DNA from: Roseiarcus sp963832305
GTDB taxonomy: Bacteria > Pseudomonadota > Alphaproteobacteria > Rhizobiales > Beijerinckiaceae
Reading direction: 5' to 3'
Length of the DNA: 64,000 bases
Assembly (NCBI GenBank): GCA_963832305.1
Contig: CAWHTU010000017.1
Span: 1-64,000, forward strand
The number at the start of each line of letters is the position of its first letter. The stretch's first letter is position 1. The translations under genes and the position numbers were made by a program. Shown here one piece after another: positions 9,674 through 19,157 of this stretch. The notes under the pieces were generated by a model. It had not been told where the DNA came from, did not search any database, and saw only the letters and a list, made by a program, of their open reading frames with translations.

Positions 9674-10092
9674 TGATCACCTCCACGCGGCGTGCTGGGG
9701 ACCACGCTGGCGAGAAATAAACACGCCGAAGCGGAATAGTGTTCCGACGCCAAGTTTGGGGAAAAGACTTATAGCGTCGAGTTCAAGACGGATTGCGCAT
9801 GATTGCGATCTTGATTGCGTTGCCTTCACAACTTCGTCGCGCGCGGGCTTTCCTGCGCCGCCATCAGTCGCGCGTTTCCTAGGCCACCGTTCTCGAGATA
9901 GGCGGTGATATCCCGACCCGATCGAGGACTTTGTCAGGATCGTCGGCGCGAGCCGCCACGACGCGCAAAGCGTAGAAAGAGCGAGTCGCACCGTTCGCGC
10001 CCTCGCTTTAGCGCTAATCGGGGCAAATGTTAGGGCGTGCGGCGCAAGGCCAGAAAGTAATCCATAATTATCAATCACCTAGCTGAATTTGC
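9674..10092. other. Intergenic region, no gene seen
   Basis: The open frames here (such as 9677-10078 minus) have no domain, no hydrophobic pattern and weak starts. I see nothing else in it. Confidence 0.4.
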
Positions 10093-10186
10093 TGGCGGAG
10101 ACGGAGGGATTCGAACCCTCGATAGAGCTTTACAACCCTATAACGGTTTAGCAAACCGCCGCCTTCAGCCTCTCGGCCACGTCTCC
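10093..10186 (-). tRNA. tRNA-Ser (GCU anticodon)
   Basis: Read on the minus strand, the acceptor stem GGAGACG pairs with CGTCTCC and the encoded CCA sits at 10093-10095. The anticodon loop holds GCT, the T arm reads GGGTTCGAATCCC, and there is a long variable arm as expected for serine. It decodes AGC/AGU codons. Confidence 0.95.
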
Positions 10187-10456
10187 GGTGCTAAAAAGCG
10201 CGGCGCGACATATGCCCGACGCCTCACTCCATTGCAAGCGCCCGCCGTTCAAGCTTGGCGACGCTGATTTAGACGACGCAGCGCGACGCGCCTCGCGCAC
10301 AGACCAACCTCTTCGCGCCCCAGTCGAGACAGTCCGATTCGTGGAAAGCAAAGATAAGCACGACGTCCACGGCGGACACCTCCGCCCGCTCGCTCGGCCA
10401 AGACCCTCGCCCTCCCGGGCGGCAGGAGCGCGTCTTGAATTCCAACGTGAGACACG

Positions 10457-10506
10457 AAAAAGCTGATCAGGCGAGGCCGCACATCTGGCGACCGCGCCTG
10501 ATCAGC
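10457..10506 (-). terminator. Rho-independent terminator of the Lys/Ala-rich gene
   Basis: A perfect 12-bp stem (GCTGATCAGGCG at 10462-10473 with its complement at 10495-10506) encloses a 21-base loop. It is followed on the minus strand by five T residues. It lies 26 bases beyond the stop of the Lys/Ala-rich gene. Confidence 0.85.
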
Positions 10507-10531
10507 CTACACGCCGGAACGCGCAAACCAA

Positions 10532-10807
10532 TCAGGCTGGCGGCATGTCCGAGGATGCTGGCGGCATTCCCGAGGCCAGCTTCTTGCGCACGGCCTTCTT
10601 CACCACGGCCCTGCGCACGGCCTTCTTCACCACGGCCCTGCGCACGGCCTTCTTAACCGCGGCCCTGCGCACGGCTTTCTTCACCACAGCCCTGCGCACG
10701 GCCTTCTTAGCCACAACCTTTCGCACGGCCTTCTTGGCGGCGGACTTTTTCGCGGGCTTCTTCTTGGCGGCGGACTTCTTCGCCGTCTTCTTAGCAGCTT
10801 TCGGCAT
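10532..10807 (-). CDS. Histone H1-like Lys/Ala-rich repeat protein
   Basis: This 91-residue protein begins MPKAAKKTAKKSAAKKKPAK and is almost entirely Lys, Ala, Arg and Val. The middle consists of about five nine-residue units of the type KKAVRRAVV. The C-terminus (SGMPPASSDMPPA) is not basic. Such proteins resemble bacterial histone H1-like DNA-binding proteins and probably coat or condense DNA. Repeat-bearing members vary in length between strains. The gene stands alone with its own terminator. The identification rests on composition, not a catalytic motif. Confidence 0.75.
   Translation of the reverse strand: MPKAAKKTAKKSAAKKKPAKKSAAKKAVRKVVAKKAVRRAVVKKAVRRAAVKKAVRRAVVKKAVRRAVVKKAVRKKLASGMPPASSDMPPA
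10589..10723. repeat. Five tandem 27-bp repeats inside the H1-like gene
   Basis: Units of 27 bp (nine codons) start at 10589, 10616, 10643, 10670 and 10697. The first two are identical, the third and fourth differ by a few bases, and the fifth differs more. The in-frame unit length lets the protein grow or shrink without a frameshift. Confidence 0.85.
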
Positions 10808-11364
10808 TTATCGCGTCCCTCTCAATCGCCTGCGACAAGCGCGCACTCGCGCCCACGCAGATGCACGAGGGAAAGTACATTCGTTTTGATTCGACGCAAG
10901 AGCGCCGCACGCGCGCGACATGCGCCGAGTACGGTCACTATCGAATTATCGCGCGCACACAGGCGTCTGATCGCTCATTGACGAGAGTGCTCGTGCAGCA
11001 CGCGTGGCCACGCCACAACGCGAGCATCTGGAGCGCGACGCTTGCGCGCTGTGCAGCGCTCATGTGTGTGCGGATTCCCGCTCTGCTCATATTTTCTGCG
11101 TGTCTCCAAGGATCGACGCGGCGCAAGTTCGCGCGACTTCTCATATGCGCGAACCAGTCTCAGGCGTCCCAGACACTGCGAGAAGCGAAGCGCTCGCCCG
11201 CAGCAAGCGTATCAAATCGAAACGGCGCGCATGCTGGTCGCAATCGAATTTTTCTTCATCGACCGTCATCACATTTTTGTCGTTGGGCCGTTGCAAACGC
11301 GGGCCCCGGCGCACGAATCGCACTGCGAATCAAGTGATTCGGCGCGATCTGATTCGACTCGAAG
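10808..11364. other. Intergenic region of about 560 bases, no gene seen
   Basis: Frames open in this stretch (for example 11042-11443 plus) but are Arg-rich with no domain. The promoter of the H1-like gene should lie near 10808-10900. The C-terminal part of gatB begins at 11365. Nothing else is recognised. Confidence 0.4.
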
Positions 11365-12853
11365 TCAGACGCCTAGCCTCTTCTTCAGCGCTTCGCTCAC
11401 CGCTTGCGGATTGGCTTTGCCGCCGGTCGACTTCATCACCTGACCGACGAACCAGCCCAACATCCCGGGCTTGGTCCTCGCCTGTTCCGCCTTATCGGGA
11501 TTGGCAGCGACGACAGCGTCGACAGCGCTCTCAATCGCGCCCAGCGTCGGTGACCTGGCGCAGGCCGCGGGCCTCGACGAGCTCGCGCGGATCCGCGCCG
11601 CGATCTTCGGCGAACAGCCTAGCGAGCAGGTCCTTGGCGATCTTGCCCGAGATCACGCCCTCGCCGATGAGATCGACAATGGTCGCAAGAGCCGCCGGGC
11701 CCAAGCCTGCATCGGCTACCGAGGCGCCCTGCGCATTCGCCTGGGCAGCTACGTCGCCCATCAGCCAGTTGGCGACCGCTTTGGGGTCGCGCTTGCCGTG
11801 CCCATGCTTGAGCGCGCTCTCGAAGAAATCCGCCGTCTCGCGCTCGGCGACGAGGATCGAGGCGTCGTACGCTGAGAGGCTATATTCGGCCATGAAGCGC
11901 GCACGCTTAGTGTCGGGCATTTCCGGCAGATCGGCGACAAGCGAGGCGACGAAGTCCTCGTCGAGTTCGAGCGGCAGCAGGTCCGGGTCGGGGAAATACC
12001 GGTAGTCGTGGGCCTCCTCTTTCGAACGCATCGAACGCGTCTCCCCGCGCGCCGGATCGAACAGCCGCGTCTCCTGGTCGACCTTGCCCCCATCCTCGAT
12101 GACCGCGATCTGGCGTCTCGCCTCGGCCTCAATCGCCAGGCCAATGAAGCGGATGGAGTTGACGTTCTTGATCTCGCACCGGGTGCCGAGCGGTTCTCCA
12201 GGGCGACGCACGGAGACATTGACGTCGGCGCGCAGATTGCCCTTCTCCATGTCTCCGTCGCTCGAGCCGATATAGCGCAGAATGGTGCGTAGCTTGCCGA
12301 CATAGGCTTTCGCCTCCTCGGCCGAGCGCATGTCGGGCTTCGAGACGATCTCCATCAGGCCGACACCGGAACGATTGAGATCGACAATGGTCATTGTCGG
12401 CGACTGGTCATGCAGGGACTTGCCAGCGTCCTGCTCGAGATGGAGCCGCTCGATCCCAACCCTGATGGAACGGTCGGGGGTAAGGTCGACCTGGATTTCG
12501 CCCTCGCCGACAATCGGGCTCTTGTACTGGGAAATCTGATAGCCTTGGGGGAGATCGGGATAGAAGTAATTCTTTCGGTCGAAGGTTGAGCTGAGATTGA
12601 TCCTGGCCTTGAGCCCGAGGCCGGTGCGCACCGCCTGAGCCACACATTCGCGGTTGATGACCGGCAGCATGCCCGGCATCGCCGCATCGACCAGCGAGAC
12701 GTGCGCGTTGGGCTCTCCGCCGAACGATGTCGAAGCGCCGGAGAATAGCTTCGAGCGCGACGTCACCTGGGCGTGGACCTCGAGACCGACGATAACTTCC
12801 CAATCGCCCGTCGCGCCTTTGATGAGGCTACCGCTTCTCGGCTCTGTCGCCAT
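11365..12853 (-). CDS. gatB: Asp/Glu-tRNA(Asn/Gln) amidotransferase subunit B, apparent frameshift
   Basis: GatB positions misacylated Glu-tRNA(Gln) or Asp-tRNA(Asn) for amidation in the GatCAB complex. The protein starts MATEPRSGSLIKGATGDWEV at 12853 (GGAGGG upstream) and carries GLEVHAQV, the cradle-domain signatures and the helical and tail regions. At a run of three C (11540-11542; GGG on the coding strand) the frame breaks, giving VTDAGRD and a stop at 11531. Dropping one base restores VTDAGAIESAV and about 58 further residues ending LKKRLGV at 11365, the normal GatB C-terminus that binds tRNA. Because the enzyme is essential, a sequence error in the G-run is more likely than real loss. 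It is the last gene of gatC-gatA-gatB. Confidence 0.9.
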
Positions 12854-12902
12854 CCCGATAACCCTCCACAGATCATTCTCATCAAATTGCGGGACCGGCG
12901 CC

Positions 12903-14423
12903 TCATTCCCACCACGGCTCGGGAAGCGTCGTTCGGCCGGCAGACTGCTCAATCGTTTCGCCGAGCGCGAAGAGCGTCTCCTCGTCGAACGGACGGCCGA
13001 TAAGCTGCAATCCGAGTGGCAGGCCTTCGCTCGAAAGGCCGGCGGGCGTGACCAACCCCGGCAGCCCGGCCATGTTGACGGTCACGGTGAAAACGTCATT
13101 GAGATACATTTCAACCGGGTTCTCTGATCCTTTCTCCCCAATCCCGAACGCCGCGGACGGAGTGGCCGGCGTCAGAATCGCGTCGACGCCGTCGGCGAAA
13201 GCGCGCTCGAAATCGCGCTTGATCAGGGTGCGGATTTTCTGCGCCCGGACGTAATAGGCGTCGTAGTACCCCGCCGAGAGGACATAGGTTCCGATCATGA
13301 GACGCCGGCGCACTTCCGCCCCGAAGCCTTTCGCACGGGTCTTCTCGTAGAGCTCGACGATATCGGCGGACGGCTCGCGCAGGCCGTAGCGGACCCCGTC
13401 GTAACGTGCGAGATTGCTCGAGGCCTCCGCCGGCGCGACTATGTAATAAGCGGGCAGCGCATAGGGTGTGTGGGGCAAGCTCACGTCGACGATGCTGGCG
13501 CCGGCGGCGCGAAGCCATTCGGCGCCGCGCGCCCACAGCGTCTCGATTTCACTGTTCATCCCCTCGAGGCGATATTCCTTTGGCACGCCGATTTTCATGC
13601 CCTTCACCGAGCGCCCCACGGCGGCTTCGTAATCGGGAACGGGAGCTGGGGAGCAGGTCGAATCCCTGGCGTCCGGCCCCGCCATCGATCGCAGCATGAT
13701 CGCAGCGTCGCGCACGGTCCGTGCCAGCGGCCCCGCCTGATCGAGCGAGGACGCGAAGGCGACCATCCCGTATCGCGAGCAACGGCCGTAGGTCGGCTTG
13801 ACGCCAACGATGCCGGTGAAGGCCGCGGGCTGGCGGATGGAGCCGCCAGTGTCGCTCGCGGTCGCGGCGAGACAGAGGCGCGCCGCCACTGCGGATGCGG
13901 AACCGCCCGACGAGCCGCCTGGCGTCAGGAGGCCGCGCTTGTCAGCTGAAAGCGCCGCTCGGGCCCGGTCTTGGCTCCAGTTTGGCGGCAGCCACGGCGA
14001 AGCGACGGGCCCGTAATAGGATGTCTCGTTGGACGAGCCCATGGCGAACTCGTCCATGTTGAGCTTGCCGAGCATCACCGCGCCGTCACGCCAAAGATTG
14101 GCCGTAACGGTCGATTCGTAGGTCGGTTTGAAGCCGTGGAGGATGTGGCTACAAGCCTGGGTGTGCACGCCCTGGGTGGCGTAGAGATCCTTGACGCCGA
14201 TTGGCAGCCCTTCGAGCGGACCGCCCTCCCCCTTGGCGAGGCGGACGTCGCTCGCATCCGCCATCTCGAGCGCCTTGTCCGCCGTCATCGCGACAAACGC
14301 GTTGAGCGCCTTGGCGCGTTCGGCTGCCTCAAGATGAGCCTTGGTGATCTGCAGGCTGGATATCGCCCGGGATTTGAGACGGTCGCGCGCCTCGGCGAGC
14401 GTCAGGGAGGTCAGATCGGTCAT
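12903..14423 (-). CDS. gatA: Asp/Glu-tRNA amidotransferase subunit A
   Basis: GatA is the amidase subunit that releases ammonia from glutamine for transamidation in the cytoplasm. The 506-residue length is normal. The amidase Ser-cisSer-Lys triad is visible: Lys in PIGVKDLY (near 75), the Gly/Ser signature GGSSGGSASAVA (near 170) and the nucleophile region SDTGGSIRQPA (near 185). It lies between gatC, 34 bases upstream, and gatB, 49 bases downstream, as one operon. Confidence 0.97.
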   Translation of the reverse strand: MTDLTSLTLAEARDRLKSRAISSLQITKAHLEAAERAKALNAFVAMTADKALEMADASDVRLAKGEGGPLEGLPIGVKDLYATQGVHTQACSHILHGFKPTYESTVTANLWRDGAVMLGKLNMDEFAMGSSNETSYYGPVASPWLPPNWSQDRARAALSADKRGLLTPGGSSGGSASAVAARLCLAATASDTGGSIRQPAAFTGIVGVKPTYGRCSRYGMVAFASSLDQAGPLARTVRDAAIMLRSMAGPDARDSTCSPAPVPDYEAAVGRSVKGMKIGVPKEYRLEGMNSEIETLWARGAEWLRAAGASIVDVSLPHTPYALPAYYIVAPAEASSNLARYDGVRYGLREPSADIVELYEKTRAKGFGAEVRRRLMIGTYVLSAGYYDAYYVRAQKIRTLIKRDFERAFADGVDAILTPATPSAAFGIGEKGSENPVEMYLNDVFTVTVNMAGLPGLVTPAGLSSEGLPLGLQLIGRPFDEETLFALGETIEQSAGRTTLPEPWWE

Positions 14424-14457
14424 TGAGTCCTTGAAACCGGCGCCCTGGCGAGGCGCG

Positions 14458-14745
14458 TCACTCGATCACTTTGGGAACGACAAAGAACCCGTCCTCGGTC
14501 ACCGGCGCATTGGCGAGCACGAGCGGCGCGATGCCGCCGTCGGTGACGACGTCCTCGCGCATCGGCAGCCGCATCGGAATGACCGAAGTCATAGGCTCGA
14601 CACCGTCGACGTTGACCGCGTCGAGGGCCTCGACGAATTTGAGAATGGCGTTGATCTCGCCTTGCAGATGCGGCGTCTCCGCTTCGGTCACCTCGATGCG
14701 CGCGAGATGCGCGATGCGGCGAACGGCGTTGAGATCGACTGACAT
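14458..14745 (-). CDS. gatC: Asp/Glu-tRNA amidotransferase subunit C
   Basis: GatC is the 95-residue linker that wraps around GatA and stabilises the GatCAB complex. The sequence shows the usual VRRIAHLARIEVTE start, the helix ILKFVEALDAVNVDGVEPMT and the C-terminal tail VVPKVIE. Start at 14745 (MSVDLNAVRR) fits the family. First gene of the gatCAB operon, divergent from ruvX. Confidence 0.97.
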   Translation of the reverse strand: MSVDLNAVRRIAHLARIEVTEAETPHLQGEINAILKFVEALDAVNVDGVEPMTSVIPMRLPMREDVVTDGGIAPLVLANAPVTEDGFFVVPKVIE

Positions 14746-14909
14746 CCAAAGCTCCTGAATATCCCGGTAACGCGGCGCGCCCCTATACATCGCCAGTATT
14801 TTGCTGGCAAACGGCGGCGTTTGGCCGGGCGTCCGAGAACATCATTGAGCGCGGCTCGCGACCGCCACTAATCGACTTGCGCGACGCGCCGTGATAGCCG
14901 CTCGCCGCA

Positions 14910-15392
14910 ATGCCCGGCCCAATCGCTATCGAAGACCTCCCCGAAAGCCTTCCCGCCAGGGCGCGCCTTATCGGCGTCGATCTCGGAACGAAAACGATCG
15001 GCTTGGCGATTTCCGACGTCGAGCGGCGTCTTGCTTCGCCCCTGAAGACCCTGTCGCGCCGCGCTTTTTCGCGCGATGTCGAGGCGCTGACCGCGATCTT
15101 CGCCGAGTTTGGTGTCGGAGGCATCGTCCTCGGGCTACCCCTTGATCTTAGTGGGCGCGACAGTCCTCGGACGCAATCGACGCGAGCCTTCGCTCGTAGT
15201 CTTTCGCAGCGCACCAGTCTGCCGATCGCATTCTGGGACGAACGGTTCTCAACCGCAGCAGTGACCCGGTCGCTGATCGCTCACGATGTTTCGCGAGCAC
15301 GGCGAGCGCAAGTCGTCGACAAATTGGCGGCCGCTTATATTTTGCAGGGCGCCCTGGACCGGCTAGCGGGCTTGGCGCGGCCTCGGGACTGA
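14910..15392 (+). CDS. ruvX: Holliday junction resolvase-like nuclease RuvX (YqgF)
   Basis: This 160-residue protein has the RNase H-like YqgF fold: LIGVDLGTKTIGLAISD (residues 20-36) with the first catalytic Asp, GGIVLGLPLDLSG, and the Asp-containing WDERFSTAAV. Members act in pre-16S rRNA 5' end processing and have been linked to Holliday junction resolution. It is divergent from gatCAB, an arrangement common in Hyphomicrobiales. Confidence 0.95.
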   Translation: MPGPIAIEDLPESLPARARLIGVDLGTKTIGLAISDVERRLASPLKTLSRRAFSRDVEALTAIFAEFGVGGIVLGLPLDLSGRDSPRTQSTRAFARSLSQRTSLPIAFWDERFSTAAVTRSLIAHDVSRARRAQVVDKLAAAYILQGALDRLAGLARPRD

Positions 15393-15463
15393 CCGTTCGT
15401 GGGCGGCTTCTCAACATTAATGTGGATGTCGATTCACCGCATGGTGCTCGAGAATGACTTGTC

Positions 15464-15970
15464 TTGAGGGAGAAAATGAGCGTCATATACACCATAAACA
15501 AGGGGCAAGCCCGAATCGCCGTAACGACGATGTCGAAGGTGGGTCGTTTTGGCGCAAGCGGGAAATCGGAGAGTGTCTGCCTCACTCTTCCGAATGGACT
15601 GTCTTATATGATGGCCGACGATTTGGGTTTCCCGCGCCGGAAGCGCGGCGAACATGGAAGAGCTGGAAAGAGCTCTCCCGCCAGGCTGCCGAAGCGAGCC
15701 GACGATCCGTCTCGCGGCGTCGTGGCGCAGGAGGCGCTCGACGTCGCCCACTACATCACGGACATGACCGCCCAGCTTGAAGCGATGGCGGTGGCGGCGC
15801 ATCTGGAGCTTCTGGCTTATTTCCTCGGGATGGCGAAGGCGGAAAGCGAGCTCTTTGTTCGCACCAATGCCGTCGCCGAGGCCGAGCTCGAAGCCAAGGC
15901 CGCAGGCGAAGACCCATATCCCGCTGGGTCCGGAATTCATCAGCCGCACGCAAGCAACTCGTTCGATTGA
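15464..15970 (+). CDS. Conserved hypothetical protein, start uncertain
   Basis: The C-terminal half is the informative part: LDVAHYITDMTAQLEAMAVA and HLELLAYFLGMAKAES form two amphipathic helices, like a small helical protein of 60-70 residues often found beside ruvX/dprA or pyrB loci in Hyphomicrobiales. The first 70-80 residues from 15464 are low-complexity and may be non-coding. A later start, for example near 15608 or in the region around 15690, is likely. It ends 13 bases before the convergent dprA. Function unknown. Confidence 0.5.
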   Translation: MREKMSVIYTINKGQARIAVTTMSKVGRFGASGKSESVCLTLPNGLSYMMADDLGFPRRKRGEHGRAGKSSPARLPKRADDPSRGVVAQEALDVAHYITDMTAQLEAMAVAAHLELLAYFLGMAKAESELFVRTNAVAEAELEAKAAGEDPYPAGSGIHQPHASNSFD

Positions 15971-15983
15971 AGCGTCGTTCGGC

Positions 15984-17213
15984 TTACCCTTCGTCAGCGA
16001 TCCGGCGTAACGCGACACGATCGCCGGAATATTCGATTCGCCCGGCAAGTTCGAGCTCGAGCAACGCGACGCGAACGGCGCGCGCCGGCGCCTCCGCCGC
16101 CCGGCTGAGTTCGTCGAGCGTAATCGGGGAGGGACCGAGAAGCGTGATGATGCGCTCGTGAGCCGCCTCGGCGTCGTCCCCGCTCCGGTATGCCGCGCCG
16201 CCCGAGTCGTCGAATTCGTCGCCCGCCCGCGTACGCGGAGTCGATTCCGGGTCGATGCCAAAGAGCGACTGCTCGCCCCAGAGCGGCTCGCCGAGCTCGC
16301 CGCCGGTTTCGAGCATCACGCCAGGGTCGCTCGAGCGCACCGGCTCGAGCGCCGTGAGCACGTCCTCGGCGCTGGTGCAGATCGACGCTCCTTGTTTCAG
16401 AAGATCGTTGGTCCCCTCAGCGCGGGGGTCGAGCGGCGATCCCGGCACGGCGAACACCTGGCGGTTCTGGTCGAGGGCAAATCGCGCGGTGATGAGCGAG
16501 CCGGAGCCGCGTGCGGCCTCGACCACCACCGTTCCCAGCGCGAGCCCGGAGACAATGCGGTTGCGGCGCGGAAAATCACGTCCGCGCGGCTCCCATTCGA
16601 TCGGCATCTCCGACACAACTGCGCCAGCTTCGACCATCCGCTCCATCAGCGGCACGGCGTCGGCCGGATACGGCCTGCCATGGCCGCCGGCAAGCACGCC
16701 AACCGCGCCGGTCTCCAGGCTCGCGACATGGGCGCGCTGATCGATCCCCCGCGCCAGGCCCGACACCACGACGTAGCCGGCCTGACCCACGCCGCGCGCC
16801 AACCGCTCGGCGAAAGTGAGTCCCGCTGCGGAAGCGTTGCGGGAGCCGACGATCGCCACCGCCGCTGTCCTCAACGCCTCAGGCCGCCCGCGGAGCGCGA
16901 GAATCGGCGGCGCGGAATCGATCTGCCGCAACAGCGGCGGATAGTCGGGCTCGCCGAGCGCGACGAAGCGCACGCCGAGCTTGCGCGCGGCGATGAGTTC
17001 GCGCTCGATGTCCTCGGCCGCAGCGACTCGGATCGGGCGTGCCGCGCCGCCGCGCCGCGCTAGGTCAGGCAGCGCGTTCAGCGCCGCCCGCGCCCCACCG
17101 CAATTTGTGATGAGCGCCCGGAAAGTGCGCGGGCCGACGTTCTCCGACCGGAAGAGCCGGAGCCAGTCAAAGCGCTGTTGGTCAGTAAGGCGCGACTCGG
17201 GCTTGGTAGCCAT
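15984..17213 (-). CDS. dprA: DNA processing protein DprA
   Basis: DprA binds incoming single-stranded DNA and loads RecA during natural transformation. The 409 residues comprise an N-terminal helical (HhH) part (FRSENVGPRTFRALI), the Rossmann-like DprA core with VAIVGSRNASAAGLTFA, VVSGLARGIDQRAH and FPRRNRIVSGLA, and a C-terminal winged helix after a variable linker. The core residues are intact. It is downstream of plsY with a 4-base gap, forming pyrC-like-plsY-dprA. Confidence 0.96.
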   Translation of the reverse strand: MATKPESRLTDQQRFDWLRLFRSENVGPRTFRALITNCGGARAALNALPDLARRGGAARPIRVAAAEDIERELIAARKLGVRFVALGEPDYPPLLRQIDSAPPILALRGRPEALRTAAVAIVGSRNASAAGLTFAERLARGVGQAGYVVVSGLARGIDQRAHVASLETGAVGVLAGGHGRPYPADAVPLMERMVEAGAVVSEMPIEWEPRGRDFPRRNRIVSGLALGTVVVEAARGSGSLITARFALDQNRQVFAVPGSPLDPRAEGTNDLLKQGASICTSAEDVLTALEPVRSSDPGVMLETGGELGEPLWGEQSLFGIDPESTPRTRAGDEFDDSGGAAYRSGDDAEAAHERIITLLGPSPITLDELSRAAEAPARAVRVALLELELAGRIEYSGDRVALRRIADEG

Positions 17214-17217
17214 CGAT

Positions 17218-17817
17218 CTAGTGCTTCTGCCCGATTTTCGACTCGGAGCCCTGGAGAAGGCGCGTGATATTGGGGCTGTGCTTGAACCAGATCAGCGCCG
17301 AGAGCGCGGCGAAGACGATCGCCGCGCCGCCCTCCCCGATCGCCGCCATCGCGATCGGCGACGCGAGGGTGGCCGCCAGAGCCGCGGCGGAGGAGTATCG
17401 CGTGAGCGCGGCGACCGCGAGCCAGACAAGGACGAAAACGATCGCGGTCGGCCATGCAAGGCCGATGAGACCGCCGAGATAGGTCGCCACGCCCTTGCCG
17501 CCTTTGAACCTAAGCCAGACCGGGTACATGTGACCGAGGATCGCGCCCGCCGCCGCCGAGATCGCGGTCGGCGGTCCGAACGCCCACCAGGCCAGGACGA
17601 CCGCGACCGTCGCTTTTAGCGCGTCGAGCACCAGTGTCGCCACCGCGAGCCCCTTGCGCCCGGTGCGCAGGACATTGGTCGCGCCGATGTTGCCCGATCC
17701 GATCGAGCGCAGATCGCCTGCCCCAAAAAGCTTCGTCAGCACCAGCCCGAACGGAATTGAGCCTAGACAATACCCAAGCGCCAGCGCCAGCACCCCGCCA
17801 TAATAAAACCCGCCCAT
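17218..17817 (-). CDS. plsY: Glycerol-3-phosphate acyltransferase PlsY
   Basis: PlsY transfers an acyl group from acyl-phosphate to glycerol 3-phosphate, the first step of phospholipid synthesis, in the inner membrane. The 199 residues show several membrane segments and the three conserved loops: GYCLGSIPFGLVL with SGNIGATNVLR, the glycine-rich FKGGKGVAT, and the later SPNITRLLQG. Length is normal. Confidence 0.97.
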   Translation of the reverse strand: MGGFYYGGVLALALGYCLGSIPFGLVLTKLFGAGDLRSIGSGNIGATNVLRTGRKGLAVATLVLDALKATVAVVLAWWAFGPPTAISAAAGAILGHMYPVWLRFKGGKGVATYLGGLIGLAWPTAIVFVLVWLAVAALTRYSSAAALAATLASPIAMAAIGEGGAAIVFAALSALIWFKHSPNITRLLQGSESKIGQKH

Positions 17818-17864
17818 GAGCGCTTCCAGCCGGCGTCGGTCGAACGAACTCTCTCGGCCGAAGA

Positions 17865-19157
17865 CTATTCGTGCGCGACCCGGCCGGCAACCAGCGTCAT
17901 CTTGACCCGGCCCTCGAGCCGTGCGGCGTCGAAGGGCGTATTGCGGCAGCGAGAATGCAGCGAGGCCGGATCCAGCACATAGGGTTCGTCCGGATCGAAA
18001 CGAATGACGTCAGCCGGGGCGCCGACCGCAAGCCTGCCCACCGGCAGCCTGAGAATCTCGGCCGGACCCGAAGTCATCGCGCGAATGAGGCGGGGCAGCG
18101 TTACATCGCCGCTGGCAACCAGACGTAAACTGGCCGACAGCATGGTTTCGACGCCGATCGCGCCCGCCGCGGCTTCGGCGAACGGCAGCCGCTTAGTCTC
18201 GACGTCCTGCGGATCGTGGTCGGAACAGATGATGTCGATGAGACCGGCGTTCAACGCCTCGACCAAAGCCATGCGCTCGTCCTCGCCGCGCAGCGGGGGC
18301 ATCAGTTTGAGAAATGTCCGGTAGTCGCCGACATCGAGCTCGTTGAGCGTCAAGTGGTTAATCGAAACGCCGCAGGTCGCCGGCCAGCCTGCGTGACGCG
18401 CTCGTTCCATCGCCTCTAGCGAGAGACGGTTCGAGACGAGCGCGGCGTGATAGCGGGCGCCGGTCAGCGCGACCAGGCGCAGATCGCGCTCGAGCACGAT
18501 CGTCTCCGCCTCGCGCGGGACGCCGGGTAGCCCGAGCCAGCTCGCGCGCAGGCCCTCCGCCATCACTCCCTCGCGGCTCAGCGACCGGTCCTCGCAGACC
18601 GGCGCGACCAGGGCGTCGAAGTCGCGCGCGTAGGTCATGGCGCGGCGCATGGTGCGCCCGTCGGCTACCGAATGCGCGCCGTCTGAGAACGCGATCGCCC
18701 CTGCTTCTGCGAGCAGGCCGATTTCGGCGATCTCCTCGCCGAAGAGTCCCTTGGTCAATGCGGCGCCGGGATGGACGCGAACCTTGGCGTCATCGCGGGC
18801 GCGGCGCAGGATGAAGTCGACGACCGCGGGGTCGTCGACCGGCGGGTTGGTGTCGGGACGCGTGACAAGCGTAGTTACCCCGCCCGCGGCGGCGGCCGCG
18901 CTGGCGCTGGCGATCGTTTCGCGATGCTCGGCCCCGGGCTCGCCGACGAAGGCTCGCATATCGATAAGGCCGGGCGAGACGACGTCGCCCTCGCATTCGA
19001 CGACGCGCGCATCGACCGGCAACTGTTCCCGCGTTATCGCCGCGCCGACGTCGGCGATAATTCCGTCAATGACGAGAAGCCCGCCGCGGGTCTCGGTTCC
19101 CGCAACAGGATCGATGAGACGCGCGTTGACGAAGGCGATCGGAGGATAAGACGGCAT
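17865..19157 (-). CDS. pyrC: Dihydroorotase-like protein (PyrC/PyrX type)
   Basis: This 430-residue amidohydrolase-fold protein has an N-terminal beta domain (NARLIDPVAGTETRGGLLVI) and a TIM barrel. At the first metal-binding site, where active dihydroorotases have HxH after GLxD, this protein has GLIDMRAFVGEPG. The other barrel regions are kept, with SINHLTLNELD and DIICSDHDPQD. This pattern fits the non-catalytic PyrX type that forms a complex with aspartate transcarbamoylase, with true activity supplied elsewhere. pyrB is not next to it. The order pyrC-like-plsY-dprA is typical of alphaproteobacteria. Confidence 0.85.
   Translation of the reverse strand: MPSYPPIAFVNARLIDPVAGTETRGGLLVIDGIIADVGAAITREQLPVDARVVECEGDVVSPGLIDMRAFVGEPGAEHRETIASASAAAAAGGVTTLVTRPDTNPPVDDPAVVDFILRRARDDAKVRVHPGAALTKGLFGEEIAEIGLLAEAGAIAFSDGAHSVADGRTMRRAMTYARDFDALVAPVCEDRSLSREGVMAEGLRASWLGLPGVPREAETIVLERDLRLVALTGARYHAALVSNRLSLEAMERARHAGWPATCGVSINHLTLNELDVGDYRTFLKLMPPLRGEDERMALVEALNAGLIDIICSDHDPQDVETKRLPFAEAAAGAIGVETMLSASLRLVASGDVTLPRLIRAMTSGPAEILRLPVGRLAVGAPADVIRFDPDEPYVLDPASLHSRCRNTPFDAARLEGRVKMTLVAGRVAHE

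Noticed and set aside
9677..10078. 133-codon minus-strand frame upstream of the small membrane genes
   Set aside because: No hydrophobic pattern, no family resemblance and no convincing ribosome binding site.
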